Shown: positions 44,659 to 53,824 of the stretch, piece by piece
Position numbering within the stretch: the stretch's first letter is position 1
Layout of the letters: each line of letters opens with the position of its first letter
Assembly: GCA_023437365.1 (NCBI GenBank)
Contig: JAEZGK010000081.1
Coordinates: forward strand, 1 to 64,000
DNA: 64,000 nt
Direction: 5' to 3'
Source: Bacillota bacterium
GTDB taxonomy: Bacteria > Bacillota > Clostridia > Lachnospirales > Lachnospiraceae
Made by a program: the position numbers and the translations under genes
The notes under the pieces: generated by a model
Seen by the model: the letters and a program-made list of their open reading frames with translations, nothing else
Databases searched by the model: none
What the model was told of the DNA's origin: nothing

Positions 44659-45387
44659 ATGCAGCTTTCAAGACGTTTACAGGCCGTAGCAGATCTTGTG
44701 ACAACAGGGTCGCGAATCGCGGATGTGGGATGTGATCATGCTTACACCTCAATTTATCTGGCAGAAAGGGGAATATCACCTTATATTATTGCCATGGATG
44801 TGAATCAAGGGCCGGTTGATAGAGCAAAGGAGAATGTCAGGCGGTATGGCTGCGCAGACAGAATTGAGGTAAGGAAATCAGATGGCTTGGAACAACTGAG
44901 GTCCGGCGAAGTGGATGCTATTCTGATCGGCGGCATGGGTGGAGCACTCACGATTGAGATTTTGAATAAAAGACCGGATATTCTGAGAGAAACCAAGGAG
45001 TTAATTCTCCAACCTCAGTCTGAGATTTCCAAAGTGCGAAATATGGTGATAAAATCGGGATTTCTGATAATAAAAGAGAATATGGTGCAGGAAGACGGTA
45101 AGTATTATGTCATGATGAAAGCAGTTCAGCAGACAAGTGTAAAAAACCAGGAAGAATATATCCTGACGAAGCAGGAGCATCTGTACTATGGACGTCTTCT
45201 GCTGGAGTCGAAGCATCCGATCCTGAGGGAATATCTGATCTGGGAGCTTGGGATTTGTGAAGAGGTTCTTGGGAATCTGAAGGCAGAGCAGACGGAAAAT
45301 GCACTTGCCCGTAAAAAGGAATTTATGGCAAAGATAGAATTAATACGCTGCGGACTTGAATATTTCGATAAGGAGAGAGAATCATGA
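44659..45387 (+). CDS. trmK: tRNA (adenine22-N1)-methyltransferase TrmK
   Basis: 242 residues. The opening LSRRLQAVADLV and the SAM-binding motif IADVGCDHAYTSIYL, then IGGMGG and LILQPQ, are typical of TrmK, which methylates A22 of some tRNAs. A C-terminal helical part completes the fold. The gene commonly follows rpoD in Firmicutes, as here. Its stop overlaps the start of the next gene (ATGA). Confidence 0.94.
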   Translation: MQLSRRLQAVADLVTTGSRIADVGCDHAYTSIYLAERGISPYIIAMDVNQGPVDRAKENVRRYGCADRIEVRKSDGLEQLRSGEVDAILIGGMGGALTIEILNKRPDILRETKELILQPQSEISKVRNMVIKSGFLIIKENMVQEDGKYYVMMKAVQQTSVKNQEEYILTKQEHLYYGRLLLESKHPILREYLIWELGICEEVLGNLKAEQTENALARKKEFMAKIELIRCGLEYFDKERES

Positions 45388-47048
45388 ATACGAATGTGAT
45401 AGTGACAATAGGCGGTAAGGAATATGAATATCCTGCACATACCACACTACTGGAGATCAGCAGGGATTTTCAAAAAGAGTATGAGAATCAGATCATTTTG
45501 GCATTTGTGAATAACAAGCTCAGGGAGCTGTTTAAACATGTCACGGATAACTGTACCATAAGGTTTGTGACTACTTCGGAGGATGCAGGGCAAAAGACAT
45601 ATCAGCGTGGCATGATTCTGGTGTTACTGAAGGCAATCTATGCGGAATTCGGTAATGAGAATGTTGAGAAGGTATCTGTGGAATATTCCGTGAGCAATGG
45701 TTTGTTCTGTGAATATGACGGACGTTTTCCTTTGACAGAGGAACGAATCGCTTCGATTAAGCAAAGAATGAGAGATCTTGTACAGAAGGATATTCCCTTT
45801 ATGAAGCGCAGTATCGGGACAGATGATGCCATTGAACTTTTCCGCCGTTATCGGATGTATGACAAGCAAAAGCTGTTCCGTTACCGTCGTGTCTCCAAGA
45901 CCAATATCTATAGCCTCGACGGTTTTGAGGATTATTATTATGGATATATGCCGCCGAGTACGGGAATGCTTTTGTATTTTGACCTGATGTCCTATGAGGA
46001 CGGGCTATTGCTGCTGCTTCCGAACAAGAAAAGTCCTACAGTTGTAGAGGATTTTGTTCCGCAGCAAAAGCTATATGAGACTTTACGGGAAGCCAATGAA
46101 TGGGCAAAGATGATGGATATACCCAATGTGGCAGCATTAAATGATATCATTGCCCAAGGGAAGCTGAGTGAATTGATTTTGGTTCAGGAGGCTCTGCAGG
46201 AGAAGAAGATTAGCAGTATCGCGGAGACGATCAAGAACGCAGGCGGTAAGAAATTTATCATGATTGCCGGACCGTCCTCTTCAGGTAAGACAACCTTTTC
46301 CCATCGGCTCAGCATCCAGCTGAAGGCACATGGTCTGAAACCTCACCCGATTGCTGTCGATAATTATTTTGTCAATCGGGAGAAGACACCGAAGGATGAA
46401 AAGGGAGAGTATAATTTTGAGTCTCTGTATGCAATCGACCTCGAGCAGTTCAATCAGGATATGACTGATTTGATGAACGGAAAGACGGTTCAGATACCGG
46501 ACTTCAATTTCGTAACCGGTTTAAGAGAGTACAAAGGAAACTTTCTGACCCTGGGACCGGAAGATATCCTTGTCATAGAAGGAATTCATGGACTGAATGA
46601 TGCCTTGTCCTATTCACTTCCGAGGGAAAGTAAATTTAAAATTTATATCAGTGCCCTAACTCAGCTGAACATTGACGAGCATAACCGTATTCCTACCACG
46701 GATGGCCGTCTGATCCGCAGAATGGTTCGGGATGCGAGAACCAGAGGTGCTTCTGCGCAGAAAACCATATCCATGTGGCCTTCGGTCAGAAGGGGAGAAG
46801 ACGAGAATATCTTCCCTTTCCAGGAGGATGCGGATGTGATGTTCAATTCGGCTCTGATTTATGAGCTGGCAGTATTAAAGCAGTATGCGGAACCGATTTT
46901 ATTTGGGATTGACAGAAACTGCACTGAATTTGTGGAAGCAAAGAGATTACTGAAATTCCTCGACTATTTCATCGGGGCACCGAGTGAGACTGTTCCGAAG
47001 AATTCCATCCTCAAGGAATTCGTAGGAGGAAGCTGTTTTAAAGTATGA
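45384..47048 (+). CDS. Nucleoside kinase with TGS/ThrRS-like N-terminus
   Basis: 554 residues: an N-terminal TGS-like domain (1-65), a region like the second editing-associated domain of threonyl-tRNA synthetase (about 70-230), and a uridine-kinase/phosphoribulokinase-type P-loop domain (GPSSSGKT 296-303, then VDNYFVNRE, PDFNFVTG, EGIHGLN). This fusion is widespread in clostridia and annotated as nucleoside kinase; the biological substrate and the reason for the synthetase-like half are unclear. It overlaps trmK by four bases. Its stop lies within the 3' end of rnpB on the other strand. Confidence 0.9.
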   Translation: MNTNVIVTIGGKEYEYPAHTTLLEISRDFQKEYENQIILAFVNNKLRELFKHVTDNCTIRFVTTSEDAGQKTYQRGMILVLLKAIYAEFGNENVEKVSVEYSVSNGLFCEYDGRFPLTEERIASIKQRMRDLVQKDIPFMKRSIGTDDAIELFRRYRMYDKQKLFRYRRVSKTNIYSLDGFEDYYYGYMPPSTGMLLYFDLMSYEDGLLLLLPNKKSPTVVEDFVPQQKLYETLREANEWAKMMDIPNVAALNDIIAQGKLSELILVQEALQEKKISSIAETIKNAGGKKFIMIAGPSSSGKTTFSHRLSIQLKAHGLKPHPIAVDNYFVNREKTPKDEKGEYNFESLYAIDLEQFNQDMTDLMNGKTVQIPDFNFVTGLREYKGNFLTLGPEDILVIEGIHGLNDALSYSLPRESKFKIYISALTQLNIDEHNRIPTTDGRLIRRMVRDARTRGASAQKTISMWPSVRRGEDENIFPFQEDADVMFNSALIYELAVLKQYAEPILFGIDRNCTEFVEAKRLLKFLDYFIGAPSETVPKNSILKEFVGGSCFKV

Positions 47049-47394
47049 GCAGCACGATAAGCCGGGTTCTGTCTTGAATGGTCATCTATCTTGACCACAT
47101 GTTACCATGTGGCTCCAGTACCAAAAGGTACTACGCGACCTACCCTAAAGCACGGCGGGCAACCGTATCGCTTTATGTTCGGTCTTGCTTCGAGTGGGGT
47201 TTACATAGCCCCTACTGTTACCAGTAAGGCGGTGGTCTCTTAAGCCACCTTTCCATCCTTACCCGGAGATATCCGGGCGGTATATTTCTGTTGCACTAGC
47301 CTTGGAGTCACCTCCACCGGACGTTATCCGGCACTCTGCCCTATGAAGCCCGGACTTTCCTCACCAAAATGGCGCGACCATCTGTGCTACTCAC
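47045..47394 (-). ncRNA. rnpB: RNase P RNA, catalytic RNA for tRNA 5' maturation
   Basis: Read on the minus strand, GAGGAAAGTCCGGGCT near the 5' end and ACAGAACCCGGCTTATC near the 3' end are the universal bacterial RNase P RNA blocks. The terminal helix P1 is formed by GAGTAGCAC (47392-47384) and GTGCTGCTC (47055-47047). The P3/P4 region, GGTAAGGATGGAAAGG-type core and the AGACCGAACATAAAG-like element fit the ancestral A type. Length about 350 bases is normal. Ends are approximate. The 3' end overlaps the stop codon of the convergent kinase gene. Confidence 0.96.
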
Positions 47395-47401
47395 AGGTTG
47401 T

Positions 47402-47430
47402 ATTCTATCATGTGCCGGGGGAAAAGTAAA
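47402..47430 (-). promoter_or_regulatory. Promoter of rnpB
   Basis: On the minus strand TTTACT (47430-47425) and TAGAAT (47407-47402) are 17 bases apart, placing the start near 47395, which agrees with the P1 helix. Confidence 0.55.
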
Positions 47431-47445
47431 CACCTAGTAATTAGC

Positions 47446-47487
47446 AGCTGATGGAATGAAGCTGATGGAATGAATCTGATGGAACGT
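47446..47487. repeat. Three tandem copies of a 14-bp unit
   Basis: AGCTGATGGAATGA occurs at 47446-47459 and 47460-47473 and, degenerate, at 47474-47487 (ATCTGATGGAACGT), between the rnpB promoter and the response regulator gene. Confidence 0.85.
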
Positions 47488-47622
47488 GGCTGTATTATTA
47501 AGAAAATATTAAAGACTTCCGAACCTTTGTGTGGTATGATAAAGGCAAATTTAGGTATGGAATGTAAAATGTTTAATTTGCGCAGACATAGTAGGTTTGC
47601 TGGCAGGCAGGGAGGACAGGCA

Positions 47623-48324
47623 ATGGAGCATTCAGAGATTTTAGTAGTGGATGACGATAAGGATATAGCAGATTTGGTGGAGATCCATCTGGTCAGTGAA
47701 GGCTACCATGTCCGGAAGGCAAATAGTGCGAGAGAAGGACTTCAGATATTGGAGAATACCGATATTAAGCTGGTGATACTCGATATCATGATGCCGGGGA
47801 TGGATGGTCTGACGATGTGCAAGAAGATCCGGGAGACCTCGACTGTACCGATCATCATGCTGAGTGCCAGATCGGCAGATTTGGACAAGATTATCGGGCT
47901 TGGAACCGGTGCAGATGACTATGTGATAAAGCCCTTCAATCCGCTGGAGTTAACAGCCAGGGTGAAATCACAGCTTAGAAGATATACTAAATTCAATCCG
48001 AATTCCCATGATGAGAAGCAGGATAAAGAAATCGTATTGGATCACCTGACTATCAATAAAGAGAATCATAAGGTGAGCGCTTATGGCAAGGATGTAAAAC
48101 TGACCCCAATCGAATTTGAGATACTCTATCTTCTGGCAAGCAATGTCGGAAGGGTCTTTTCAACCGATGATATCTTCGAGCGTGTCTGGAATGAGAAAAT
48201 GTACGAAGCAAATAATACGGTTATGGTTCATATTCGCAGAATTAGAGAAAAGATTGAGATGGATTCGAGCAATTCTCAGATTATAAAAACAGTATGGGGA
48301 GTAGGATACAAGATTGAAGAATAA
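47623..48324 (+). CDS. OmpR/VanR-type response regulator
   Basis: 233 residues. Receiver domain with acidic pocket (Asp10-Asp12), phosphoacceptor Asp54 (VILDIMMPGMDG) and YVIKPF lysine, then a winged-helix DNA-binding domain (TPIEFEILYLLASN, NTVMVHIRRIREKIE). The likeness to VanR-type regulators is good but no resistance genes are near. GGAGGACAGGCA precedes the ATG at 47623; the frame is open further upstream without a binding site. It overlaps the kinase gene by 11 bases. Confidence 0.93.
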   Translation: MEHSEILVVDDDKDIADLVEIHLVSEGYHVRKANSAREGLQILENTDIKLVILDIMMPGMDGLTMCKKIRETSTVPIIMLSARSADLDKIIGLGTGADDYVIKPFNPLELTARVKSQLRRYTKFNPNSHDEKQDKEIVLDHLTINKENHKVSAYGKDVKLTPIEFEILYLLASNVGRVFSTDDIFERVWNEKMYEANNTVMVHIRRIREKIEMDSSNSQIIKTVWGVGYKIEE

Positions 48325-49402
48325 TATTTTCAAAAGCTTTCGCTTTGAAATCGTTCTATACAGTATACTGAGTCTTCTGTATATGCTTCTGACGATTGTG
48401 ATGCTGCATATCGGCATCTATCTTATTCTGCATAAGAGCATACAGGAGCTGTCGGGGACCTCTGCGGTGATCATTACGATTATCACGGTTGCAGCGGGAA
48501 TTGTACTGTTCATTACTTATTTCCTCTTATTAACTAAGAAATTTATAACCTATATCGATCAGATGATTGACGGTATCAATCAAATCTCTCAGGGAAACTT
48601 CGGCAACCGAATTGAAATCAGTAACGAGGATGAATTTGCGATGCTGGCCGGAAAGCTGAATCAGATGGCAGATGACATCAAGGCTATTATGGAAAATGAG
48701 CGAAGAAGTGAGTATGCGAAGAAGGAATTGATCACAAGCGTTGCCCATGATCTTCGTACACCCTTGACCTCCATTATCGGTTATCTGGATCTGGTATCCT
48801 CCAAGGATTTACCGCAGGATACCCATATGAAATATATTAAAATTGCATACAGTAAGTCGAAGCGTCTGGAGAAGCTGATTGAGGATCTTTTCACTTATAC
48901 GAAATTCAATTTTGGCGAGGTGAATGCGGTATTTACCGAGGTGGATATCGTGAAGCTGCTTAACCAGCTGGTGGATGAATTTTATCCGAGCTTCAAGGAG
49001 AATAATCTTGAGTATGAATTCTCTGCTTCCGTAAGCTCTGCTGTCATTAAAGCGGATGGAAACCTGCTTGCGAGAGCCTTTGCCAATCTGATCAGCAATG
49101 CAATCAAGTACGGAAGCGGCGGCAAGAGGATCATCATCAATCTGTTAAAAAATGATCATGGTATTATCGTAACGGTAACCAATTTTGGAGATATCATTCC
49201 GGAGGAGGATCTGGAACGGATATTTACACGGTTCTATCGAGTGGAATCCTCAAGATCCAGCGAGACCGGCGGCAGCGGGCTTGGACTTGCGATTGCACAA
49301 AGCATTATAGAAATGCACGGCGGTAGGATTTATGCTAAGAGTGACACTGATGCAACAGTATTTACTGTAGAATTGAAAAATGAGACAGATGGAATAAATT
49401 GA
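48314..49402 (+). CDS. VanS-type sensor histidine kinase
   Basis: 362 residues starting at TTG (48314), inside the end of the regulator gene. Two membrane spans (about 12-39 and 51-73) enclose only a very short outside loop, so sensing probably occurs in or at the membrane. A HAMP-like linker is followed by the H box SVAHDLRTPLTSI with His145, an N box NLISNAIKYGSGGK, and GGSGLGLAIAQSI. It should phosphorylate Asp54 of the partner regulator. The target genes are unknown. Confidence 0.93.
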   Translation: MKNNIFKSFRFEIVLYSILSLLYMLLTIVMLHIGIYLILHKSIQELSGTSAVIITIITVAAGIVLFITYFLLLTKKFITYIDQMIDGINQISQGNFGNRIEISNEDEFAMLAGKLNQMADDIKAIMENERRSEYAKKELITSVAHDLRTPLTSIIGYLDLVSSKDLPQDTHMKYIKIAYSKSKRLEKLIEDLFTYTKFNFGEVNAVFTEVDIVKLLNQLVDEFYPSFKENNLEYEFSASVSSAVIKADGNLLARAFANLISNAIKYGSGGKRIIINLLKNDHGIIVTVTNFGDIIPEEDLERIFTRFYRVESSRSSETGGSGLGLAIAQSIIEMHGGRIYAKSDTDATVFTVELKNETDGIN

Positions 49403-49425
49403 GCCATTGATGATCCGATCAAGTC

Positions 49426-49453
49426 AGTGCCTTCCGGTGGCACCGGAAACACT
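49426..49453. terminator. Hairpin between the convergent kinase and AP2 genes
   Basis: AGTG-CC-TTCCGG pairs with CCGGAA-A-CACT around a five-base loop. There is no strong T-run on either strand. The rest of 49403-49611 is AT-rich with nothing else visible. Confidence 0.45.
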
Positions 49454-49611
49454 TGTCGGTTATATCAATGGCTACAATTTACGAACTATGAAAACGGAAG
49501 AAGAAAAAATATACTTTTATTATATCACAAAAATTGGATAATACCAGAAAATAATATAAATTTAATATTTTAATATAATCTATTCTATCCGGAGCTGTGA
49601 CCGGTACGTTT

Positions 49612-50460
49612 TTACACTGAGTCAATAGTTGCTTCAGTTATTACTTCAAATGATAATGTACTGCTTCTCAGGCGGTCTGCATAGGACAGCAGCTTCTTGG
49701 AAATTCTTAATTTTTGAAATGTCGTGGCATACGCTATCTCATCCATTCCCTCGATAAAGTTCTGAGGAAAATTTTTATTTAATCCATTGTTTCTTAATAA
49801 AAGAGCGGCCTTGTTATAAGCAATGGCAGCTTCGGTCTCTGTGGAATAACGTCCGATCAGATAATCTCCGTTGATATGAATTTTTGCCAGATAACAGGTA
49901 CGACCTTTGACCAACACACGGGAAACACCATGATAGCGGTTGACCACTTCGATGTTATGGTAGCTGTAATCACTGTCATCACCGTTAATAAAAACATAGT
50001 CCTTCCCGGCAATTGCATAATTCTTAATTCCGTATCTCGACAGGATGCTGACCTGCATGCCATAGTCAGATACGAAGAGGTGCCCTCCCCGTCTCATAAT
50101 CTTATGATGGGCATAGTAGAACAGATCCTCGGCATCAAAACGAAGACACGTGTTGTAATCTATATAATAGAAGAAATAGCGTTTTTTTAAGTAAATTGGG
50201 TTCTTAAAATAGATATGATTATCCCGGAAATTAATTAAGACCACCCATTTGTGGAAGGACAGCGGATACTCCTCGGAATAGTCCTCTATCCCGAGTTGGG
50301 AATGCTCCTCCAGCAGTTTACCTGCAAGCAGATATGCCTTTCCTGCAATTTCCTCAGAGGGATAGCTGCCCAAACTGATATGCTTACTCCGGTAAGTGAT
50401 GGAGGACCTGTAATACTTGATGCCGTTTTTCATGGATGCCTGATATACGCCAGGTAACAT
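49612..50460 (-). CDS. AP2-domain protein with degenerate HNH-like centre
   Basis: 282 residues. Residues 4-50 (GVYQASMKNGIKYYRSSITY, then LGSYPSEEIAGKAYLLAGKLL) and 177-237 (YHGVSRVLVKGRTCYLAKIH, then IGRYSTETEAAIAYNKAALLL) each match the AP2/ERF DNA-binding pattern. The centre (107-177) follows the layout of HNH endonucleases of the AP2-HNH homing type (FDAEDLFY at the start, NGDDSDYSYHNIEVVNRYHG at the end), but the catalytic DH and the following His are missing. AGAGGTG precedes the start. It is a single gene with no visible host intron. It may be a domesticated homing endonuclease acting as a DNA-binding regulator; this is inference. Confidence 0.7.
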   Translation of the reverse strand: MLPGVYQASMKNGIKYYRSSITYRSKHISLGSYPSEEIAGKAYLLAGKLLEEHSQLGIEDYSEEYPLSFHKWVVLINFRDNHIYFKNPIYLKKRYFFYYIDYNTCLRFDAEDLFYYAHHKIMRRGGHLFVSDYGMQVSILSRYGIKNYAIAGKDYVFINGDDSDYSYHNIEVVNRYHGVSRVLVKGRTCYLAKIHINGDYLIGRYSTETEAAIAYNKAALLLRNNGLNKNFPQNFIEGMDEIAYATTFQKLRISKKLLSYADRLRSSTLSFEVITEATIDSV

Positions 50461-50793
50461 TGATCGATCACCTCTTTCTTAAATATAACAGATGAAGTGG
50501 GGCTCTGCAACACCTCAAAAGGTCCTCTGATATTGTTAACAAAATATTAAGGTCCAATTGTGTAGAATGACTATGATTTTGCCCCAAAAACATACTAAAG
50601 CAGTAGAATATGTATAAAGACTCGGATTTTCACGAAAAAAATTTAATATATCGTTAATAAAATGTTAAAATTATCTTGTGCAATGTATACAAAGAGATAT
50701 TCGAATAAGCAAGATTAATTGTGACATATTACATTCGATGGCAGATATTGGATAATACATATCGTTGTTTATAACGAAAATGCAGTTGCCTTC

Positions 50794-50822
50794 TTGACAC
50801 TCAAAAGTGCGATGCCTATAAT
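50794..50822 (+). promoter_or_regulatory. Promoter of the SleB-domain hydrolase gene
   Basis: TTGACA (50794-50799), 17-base spacer, TATAAT (50817-50822), 75 bases before the start codon. The region 50461-50793 is AT-rich and carries no gene that I can see. Confidence 0.85.
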
Positions 50823-50897
50823 GCTGAATATCATTACCAGTCATTCCATTAAATGGGAATATTAGTCATCGAAATATCAAGAAGAGAGGATAAATTT

Positions 50898-51887
50898 ATG
50901 TCAATGATAAATTTGTTTCTTCAAAAGCGGAGAATGCACGAAAGCCAACATGGTATCATCATGGTAATAGCTGCATATGTTTTATCGGTATTTATGCTGG
51001 TCATGGGTTCGGATGTGTTTTATAACATTAACTCAGAAGCAGCAGGGATAAACAAAACTACAGATGAAGAGACACAGGAGAAGATTAACAAGGAAATGCC
51101 TGTTCTGCCGTCAGCAGAGCTTACAGCTTTATTAATCCAATCAAATTTACAGAAACCCTTCGGGATTGCAGAGGTAAACGGGACAGGGCTTGGACGCTTT
51201 GGTACAGCAGAAGCTTATGGCAGCAGAACTGCCGCGCTGGCATCGGGAGTTGCACGAACAGTCCAAATGAATGATACTGCGGCACAAACCGTAGCGATTG
51301 GATCTATCAGTAGCCTGATCGCCGATGAGATGGTCTCGGGATTGACCGGGACAGAGGAATTCTATGAAAGCGGCACGGTGGTATCCCAGGCTGTCTCAGC
51401 ACTGGCGGCACCCGCAGCCGGTAAAGAGGACTCCAAAGAGAAAAAGGAGAAGGACGAGATTTACAGCTTCTCCACCGACAAAGAAAAGACCTACGTTCAT
51501 GATGTCAAAGCTTCAGAAATAAGTATGCTCGAACGTATTGTACAGGCGGAAGCAGGCGGAGAGGACATGAAAGGTAAGATCCTGATTGCCAATGTCATAT
51601 TGAACCGCGTTGCGGATGAACATTTCCCGGATAACATTGAGGACGTCATCTTTCAGAACAAGGACGGTGAATATCAATTCTCACCGGTGGACGATGAAAG
51701 ATATTGGTCAGTCAAGGTAACCAAGAATACAAAGGAAGCGGTTCAAAGAGCGCTGGAAGGAGAAGATTACTCCGAAGGTGCGTTATATTTCATCGCGAGG
51801 AAGAGAACCCGCCCCGGCAGTGCTGCTTGGTTTGACAATAATCTGGACTGGTTATTTAAGCATGGAGGTCATGAATTCTATAAGTAA
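50898..51887 (+). CDS. Membrane-anchored cell wall hydrolase (SleB/hydrolase_2 domain)
   Basis: 329 residues. One membrane span (about 21-40), a low-complexity Ala/Thr/Ser-rich extracellular stalk (about 60-195), then a SleB-type domain (about 205-329): MLERIVQAEAGGEDMKGKIL followed by IANVILNRV, then FSPVDDERYW and ARKRTRPGSAAWF. These domains cleave peptidoglycan, often spore cortex. GAGAGGATAAATTT precedes the ATG at 50898; an upstream ATG at 50853 is rejected. With its own consensus promoter it is probably expressed in growing cells, so a general wall role is as likely as germination. Confidence 0.88.
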   Translation: MSMINLFLQKRRMHESQHGIIMVIAAYVLSVFMLVMGSDVFYNINSEAAGINKTTDEETQEKINKEMPVLPSAELTALLIQSNLQKPFGIAEVNGTGLGRFGTAEAYGSRTAALASGVARTVQMNDTAAQTVAIGSISSLIADEMVSGLTGTEEFYESGTVVSQAVSALAAPAAGKEDSKEKKEKDEIYSFSTDKEKTYVHDVKASEISMLERIVQAEAGGEDMKGKILIANVILNRVADEHFPDNIEDVIFQNKDGEYQFSPVDDERYWSVKVTKNTKEAVQRALEGEDYSEGALYFIARKRTRPGSAAWFDNNLDWLFKHGGHEFYK

Positions 51888-51942
51888 ATGTCAGGATGCG
51901 CCTTCATATTAATGGAAAGAGTCAAAAATACAAACTAACATA

Positions 51943-51971
51943 TTGTATCCGAGGATTTGTCGTGTTATAAT
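51943..51971 (+). promoter_or_regulatory. Promoter of thrC with long leader
   Basis: TTGTAT (51943-51948), 17-base spacer, TATAAT (51966-51971). Transcription would start near 51978, giving a leader of about 304 bases before thrC. Confidence 0.65.
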
Positions 51972-51977
51972 ACATGG

Positions 51978-52281
51978 AACTTGTAACGCAGAAAAGCGTG
52001 ATAAAAGAAATTAAAATGCAAAATTTCTTTTCATACTTTAAGACATGATGCCGCAAAGCGGCATCTCAAATAATCTGAGAAGAACAAGAAACGAGCACCA
52101 TAAGCGTGAATTTATGCATTATAAATTCACGATGCGAGCATTCGCAGTTCTTCCATAGTGTGAAGATGCTTTATCTTCACACTTCTCACAGATGTATCCG
52201 GCTGGGTTCGGAACGCATGTGAGGATGGTAATGATAAAGAACACTGCGTTATGAAATATGAGTAAAGGGGATTGAAACAAT
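51978..52281 (+). promoter_or_regulatory. Structured 5' leader of thrC
   Basis: At least six stems are visible: AAAAGAAATT/AATTTCTTTT (52003-52031), GATGCCGC-AAA-GCGGCATC (52047-52065), an outer GAAGAAC/GTTCTTC (52079-52085 with 52147-52153) enclosing CGTGAATTTAT/ATAAATTCACG (52105-52131) and TGCGA/TCGCA (52133-52146), then GTGTGAAGAT/ATCTTCACAC (52158-52182), and CTCACA/TGTGAG (52185-52223). No T-box sequence, no threonine-rich leader peptide and no known riboswitch core was recognised. A 37-codon frame (52045-52158) crosses it without a binding site. Confidence 0.6.
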
Positions 52282-53772
52282 ATGAACCTAATGTATAAAA
52301 GCACCAGAGACGGAAACAAAAGGGTAACAGCTTCTCAGGCCGTTCTTCAGGGCTTATCCTCGGATGGAGGTTTATTTGTGCCGGAGACAATTCCGGTTCT
52401 TGAAAAATCAATGGAAGAGCTGTCTGTACTGGATTATCGCGAGACGGCTTATGAGGTAATGAAATTATTTTTAACAGATTATACGGAGGAAGAGCTTCGG
52501 GATTGTATCAATAAAGCATATGATTCCAAGTTTGATACTCCGGAGATTGCTCCGTTAAGAAAAGCAGGGGATGCCTATTATCTTGAGCTTTTCCACGGGG
52601 CAACTATTGCATTTAAGGATATGGCTTTGTCAATCCTGCCGCACCTGTTGACGACATCAGCCAGAAAAAACAATGTTTCTGATCAGATCGTTATCCTGAC
52701 CGCAACCTCCGGAGATACCGGAAAGGCTGCACTTGCCGGCTTTGCCGATGTGGAAGGCACCAGTATCATCGTGTTCTATCCTAAGGATGGTGTCAGCAGT
52801 GTTCAGGAAAAACAAATGGTGACACAACAGGGCAGTAATACGGATGTCATCGGTATCTTTGGTAACTTCGATGATGCCCAGACCGGCGTGAAGAAGATGT
52901 TTGGTAATATAGAATTGGCAGACCGCATGAAGAAAGCAGGATATCAGTTCTCTTCGGCCAATTCCATCAATATCGGCAGATTGGTGCCTCAGATCGTTTA
53001 CTATGTATATTCCTATACAACATTATACAGAACAGGGCAGATCGCCAAGGGCGAGAAGATTAACTTTGCAGTACCGACCGGTAACTTCGGCAACATTCTC
53101 GCGGCTTACTATGCAAAGCACATCGGAGTACCGATTGATAAGCTGATCTGCGCCTCCAACGAGAATAAGGTTCTTTTTGATTTCTTCCAGACAGGGCGCT
53201 ACGACAGGAACAGGGATTTCATCCTGACCCAATCCCCTTCCATGGATATTCTGGTTTCCAGTAATCTGGAACGACTGATTTATCACATCGCGGATGGTGA
53301 CAGCAAGATGACGGCTGAGCTTATGAAGGCATTATCAAGCAAAGGCTCCTATGAGATTACGGAACGTATGAAGGAGAACCTGGCAGGCTTCCTGGGCGGC
53401 TGGGCCTCAGAGCAAGAGACTGCTGAAGCGATTGAGAAGGTTTATCAGGAAAGCAATTATGTCATTGATACACATACAGCGGTTGCTGCAAGCGTATATC
53501 ACCGTTATGTGAAGGATACTCAGGATCAGACCAAGACGGTCATAGTATCAACAGCAAGTCCTTATAAATTTGCCAAGAGTGTTCTGGAAGCACTTCACAT
53601 ATCCAATATACCTGAGGAGGATTATGAGCAGGCTCTGCTTCTGAAACAGGTATCACAAACCTGTATTCCGAAGGCAGTGGAAGAACTCCGTACAGCCCCG
53701 GTACTGCATAAAAAGGTATGTGAGATAACCAAAATGCAGTGTTTTGTAGAAGAAATATTGAAAATAATCTAA
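52282..53772 (+). CDS. thrC: Threonine synthase
   Basis: 496 residues, the long form of ThrC, which converts O-phosphohomoserine to threonine using PLP. ELFHGATIAFKDMALS contains the PLP lysine, Lys112. TATSGDTGKAALAGF and SSANSINIGRLVPQIVYY are typical family motifs. AAAGGGGATTG stands before the ATG. thrB and hom are not adjacent. The long structured leader suggests control by a product or precursor. Confidence 0.96.
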   Translation: MNLMYKSTRDGNKRVTASQAVLQGLSSDGGLFVPETIPVLEKSMEELSVLDYRETAYEVMKLFLTDYTEEELRDCINKAYDSKFDTPEIAPLRKAGDAYYLELFHGATIAFKDMALSILPHLLTTSARKNNVSDQIVILTATSGDTGKAALAGFADVEGTSIIVFYPKDGVSSVQEKQMVTQQGSNTDVIGIFGNFDDAQTGVKKMFGNIELADRMKKAGYQFSSANSINIGRLVPQIVYYVYSYTTLYRTGQIAKGEKINFAVPTGNFGNILAAYYAKHIGVPIDKLICASNENKVLFDFFQTGRYDRNRDFILTQSPSMDILVSSNLERLIYHIADGDSKMTAELMKALSSKGSYEITERMKENLAGFLGGWASEQETAEAIEKVYQESNYVIDTHTAVAASVYHRYVKDTQDQTKTVIVSTASPYKFAKSVLEALHISNIPEEDYEQALLLKQVSQTCIPKAVEELRTAPVLHKKVCEITKMQCFVEEILKII

Positions 53773-53796
53773 TTGTGACAAATGCATGACATAAAA

Positions 53797-53824
53797 TTGA
53801 CACATACGAAGTGCATATTATATT
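53797..53824 (+). promoter_or_regulatory. Possible distal promoter upstream of the Ig-like protein gene
   Basis: TTGACA (53797-53802), 16-base spacer, TATATT (53819-53824). It would add a leader of nearly 400 bases to the next gene, or make a short RNA of its own; no terminator for thrC or for such an RNA is evident in 53773-54050. Confidence 0.4.

Noticed and set aside
52045..52158. 37-codon frame inside the thrC leader
   Set aside because: No ribosome binding site, not rich in threonine, and its sequence is explained by the palindromic stems it crosses.
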